This document shows positions 62,273-64,000 of a stretch of DNA of 64,000 nucleotides, in pieces. The stretch is from positions 2,108,001 through 2,172,000 of the forward strand of contig NC_012108.1 of NCBI RefSeq assembly GCF_000020365.1. The letters run 5' to 3'. This stretch comes from Desulforapulum autotrophicum HRM2 (GTDB taxonomy: Bacteria > Desulfobacterota > Desulfobacteria > Desulfobacterales > Desulfobacteraceae). A model generated the notes under the pieces. The model did not search any database and was not told where the DNA came from. It saw only the letters and a list, made by a program, of their open reading frames with translations. The stretch's first letter is position 1. Each line of letters begins with the position of its first letter. Position numbers and translations under genes: made by a program.

Positions 62273-63157
62273 CTATGGCTGGATATTATTTATATGGGAT
62301 AAATATGCGTTTTGTCCATTTATACGCTGCTTTCTTTTTTCAATTTCATGAGGACTAAGACCATGTACCTCAAATTTGTTAAGCACATGTTTTTCCTTTC
62401 GCCACTCTCTCCTTGTTTTTCGCGGGACACACGGTTTTTTTCTGTTGACCCTCAATCCGACGACCGACTGTGGATGGTGATGTGGAATTAAAGTCTCTTT
62501 GTCTGGATTCAACGGAAAACCAGATTCTTTGATTATGATTTCAACTTTAGCTCTAAATGTATCCAGGATTCGTTTGCCAGAGAAATTCAAATCATCACAG
62601 TGTCTGGTATAGGACAAATTATGAATTTTGCAAAGGCCTTCCAATCTGGTATCCAGCTTTCGGGAAACCAAATTAGCAATATCCATGCTCATAGAACCAC
62701 CTTGAGGAACGCCTCCTTTGACAGTGCAGAGTCTTGTGAGAATTGAAGTGACATCAGGAGAGCATTTTAACTCGTACCGGAATAATCCATAAACTTGATG
62801 GTGTGATATGTTCGGGAAGAAATTCTTGAAGTCCATGCTATAAACCCATTCCTTATTACAGTGGTTCATTGCATTTGTGACGTTAGACCTTTTTTTTATG
62901 CCACAATGGGCATTATCAGAAATCTCTATCTCTGTAAGAAGTTTGTGTATGGCTTTCTGGATATTTTTTAATAGAGCATTCGGCTTTGAAATTTCACGAA
63001 ATCCTTTCCCGCTTTTTTTAGGAATTTTATCGAATTTGTATGATTTTTCTGCTCTGGACGCTGCTTTTTGTAATACTTCAGGTGCGAAACCAAGACGGTG
63101 AGCAAGGTGTTTTAGGCTGTTTATCCGCAAATCTCTCTTGGAATACGGTTCAGGCAT
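62273..63157 (-). CDS. Retron-type reverse transcriptase
   Basis: 294 aa, normal for retron RTs. Motifs: KIPKKSGKGFREISKPN (motif 1), NAMNH at 95-99, which fits the retron-specific NAxxH box, first catalytic Asp in YSMDFKNFFPN (D109), PQGG-S (151-155), the active site R-H-C-D-D (D188, D189) where Y-x-D-D is usual, and region Y SVVGLRVN where retrons have VTG. Overlaps the XRE gene by 8 nt and precedes the TIR gene by 10 nt. Group II intron and DGR relatives lack NAxxH and have other domains, so retron is the better call. Confidence 0.9.
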   Translation of the reverse strand: MPEPYSKRDLRINSLKHLAHRLGFAPEVLQKAASRAEKSYKFDKIPKKSGKGFREISKPNALLKNIQKAIHKLLTEIEISDNAHCGIKKRSNVTNAMNHCNKEWVYSMDFKNFFPNISHHQVYGLFRYELKCSPDVTSILTRLCTVKGGVPQGGSMSMDIANLVSRKLDTRLEGLCKIHNLSYTRHCDDLNFSGKRILDTFRAKVEIIIKESGFPLNPDKETLIPHHHPQSVVGLRVNRKKPCVPRKTRREWRKEKHVLNKFEVHGLSPHEIEKRKQRINGQNAYLSHINNIQP

Positions 63158-63461
63158 TATTTTCTGTTTCTCCGGTCAATTCAAACAATAGGAGAGACAC
63201 GATGTTGTTTTGTAATTGTTCATACTTTTTTTGGTCTTTACCTGAAAGCTCTTCCGGTGGGTTCGAGGATACAAATATAAGAGCATCTTTTGATATTTGT
63301 AATGCCTCGGCAAAATCTGAAAGCTTGTCGGAACTGGGATTTTTTGTTCCGCTTTCAATGAGTGATAAATAGTTCTGAGAAATCCCGATAAGACTTGCCA
63401 TTTCTTTTTGGGTCATCTCCTTGGATGTTCTAATAAATTTTAATAATTGACCTAATTTCAT
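63150..63461 (-). CDS. XRE-family helix-turn-helix regulator
   Basis: 103 aa from ATG 63461, with GAGG 9-12 nt upstream (an earlier in-frame ATG is less well placed). HTH MKLGQLLKFIRTSKEMTQKEMASLIGISQNYLSLIESGTKNPSSDKLSDFAEAL, followed by a helical tail. Overlaps the RT start. As an operon-first gene it probably represses the locus or regulates the toxin, like other retron-associated HTH proteins. Confidence 0.88.
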   Translation of the reverse strand: MKLGQLLKFIRTSKEMTQKEMASLIGISQNYLSLIESGTKNPSSDKLSDFAEALQISKDALIFVSSNPPEELSGKDQKKYEQLQNNIVSLLLFELTGETENNA

Positions 63462-63511
63462 ATATTTAATCCTCAATGGAGGCGCAAACTGTTATTTTAT
63501 GAATAAGCTAT

Positions 63512-63766
63512 TCACCAGATACATGATAAAATTATAGATACGGCCTTTGTCCAGGCTGCTTTCCAAGCAAGCAATAAAAGCTTGAGATATAACCTTCTTT
63601 TGCTTGTCCTGATGTACTGAAGCAGTCCCTTTTGAACCTCACATGTCTCTGTTGAAAGAGAACTGATTGAAACATTCAGACTCATGATTAGATTTTCACT
63701 GTCTTTGGCAATAGCCAATGCTGCACTTACTTCTAACCGACTCTCATTTGCATTTTTTTTGAACAT
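63512..63766 (-). CDS. Small 84-aa protein upstream of the retron operon
   Basis: Begins MFKKNANESRLEVSAALA, with GGAG 9-12 nt before the ATG at 63766. The last 30 residues are basic then hydrophobic (TSKRRLYLKLLLLAWKAAW...IILSCIW), resembling a membrane-binding amphipathic end. Same strand as XRE-RT-TIR with 50 bp between. I do not recognise it. It might be a true small subunit or a by-product of structured RNA overlap. Confidence 0.5.
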   Translation of the reverse strand: MFKKNANESRLEVSAALAIAKDSENLIMSLNVSISSLSTETCEVQKGLLQYIRTSKRRLYLKLLLLAWKAAWTKAVSIILSCIW

Positions 63767-63796
63767 CTTTTTTGCTCCATTTTATATTAAAATGAA

Positions 63797-64000
63797 CAAC
63801 GTTAAGCCCCACTGTGGTGCTTTGTGTCAACCGTTGTCCGTGTAACAGCGCTCTTAGGTTCCTTTTTACCTATCCAAAAATAAAAAGAAGAATATGCTAT
63901 CCTTCTAATCCAGGAGCATTCATGCATGTACATGTGCTGCCGGAATACCTACTTGAACAAAGTAGGGACCAGAGTTTAAACTGGTCGTAATCCCTGATGG
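63797..64000 (-). ncRNA. Candidate msr-msd RNA of the retron (partial)
   Basis: Read on the minus strand, three hairpins stand in a row: 63967-63986 (GACCAG/CTGGTC, 8-nt loop), 63948-63966 (7-bp stem, 5-nt loop, abutting the first) and 63910-63943 (9-bp stem with one mismatch). Then come a 5-bp hairpin at 63855-63872 and a compound stem at 63797-63836 (CAACG...CGTTG enclosing AAGC-CCAC/GTGG-GCTT). Dense small hairpins upstream of an RT are what retron msr regions look like. The a1/a2 pair and branching G cannot be fixed because the region meets the window edge. Confidence 0.45.

Larger units (their letters stand above)
55521..64000. mobile_element. Integrated genomic island in the ssrA 3' end (right end outside the window)
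   Basis: An integrase gene with a MerR-type excisionase sits 172 bp from the 3' end of tmRNA, a classic integration hot spot. The genes that follow are accessory: recombinase, nuclease-like, IHF-like, and an XRE-RT-TIR operon. The last 28 bp of ssrA (55521-55548) would form attL. I found no second copy of that sequence to 64000, so attR is probably beyond the window. Confidence 0.8.

Noticed and set aside
55549-64000. attR copy of the ssrA 3' end within the window
   Set aside because: No second match to the ssrA tail was found by eye; the right end is probably outside.
1-64000. Insertion sequences or transposase genes
   Set aside because: No transposase-type protein is seen in any frame; the only repeat family found is the non-coding palindromic one.

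Overview
The window reads as chromosomal DNA of a sulfate-reducing deltaproteobacterium (Desulfobacterota), most likely a Desulfobacterium/Desulforapulum-like member of the Desulfobacteraceae. This rests on a Qrc-type menaquinone reductase operon (44.97-50.19 kb), System II cytochrome c maturation genes beside it, and the general style of the proteins. The species is an inference; no database search was run.

The first 55 kb is mostly ordinary backbone. 0-7 kb: partial uvrA and pdxA on the minus strand, then a DnaA paralogue overlapping a glcD-type flavin oxidase on the plus strand. 7-14.7 kb: a minus-strand run uup, rpsF-rpsR-(DUF2232)-rplI-dnaB-hflX. 14.7-23.5 kb: an OmpR/histidine-kinase pair, an HtrA protease with terminator, tRNA-Ala(GGC), a PpiD-like foldase and an M16 lipoprotein protease: an envelope quality-control block. 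23.5-33.2 kb (minus): PilZ, short asparaginase, recX, acyl-ACP thioesterase, a NIF3-C-like protein, a large AsmA protein, parvulin, Prc protease and YlqF GTPase. 33.5-39 kb: MltD-like lytic transglycosylase and guaA followed by a membrane coiled-coil protein and a protein with kinase-like motifs but no catalytic Asp. 39-50.2 kb (plus): efp, hybrid histidine kinase, DUF374 acyltransferase, resB-ccsA, then qrcABCD with a 51-aa membrane protein at its end. 50.3-55.5 kb: a long inverted-repeat element, Nudix and GDPD genes, HPr-EI, smpB and tmRNA.

From the 3' end of tmRNA (ssrA) to the window edge the DNA is accessory: an integrated island with integrase and MerR-like excisionase next to attL, a zinc-ribbon/membrane gene pair, a minimal tyrosine recombinase, a PD-(D/E)XK-like protein flanked by two copies of a perfect palindrome, an IHF/HU protein, and on the minus strand a compact operon of XRE regulator, retron-type reverse transcriptase and a TIR effector carrying zinc ribbons. 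Upstream of that operon lie an 84-aa small ORF and about 200 nt dense in hairpins, a candidate msr-msd RNA that may run past the window edge. This retron-TIR locus is the main candidate for an unusual defence system. The other strong oddities are the kinase-like gene pair behind guaA, the dispersed palindromic repeat, the divergent DnaA, and the symmetric operator-like sites in the island.
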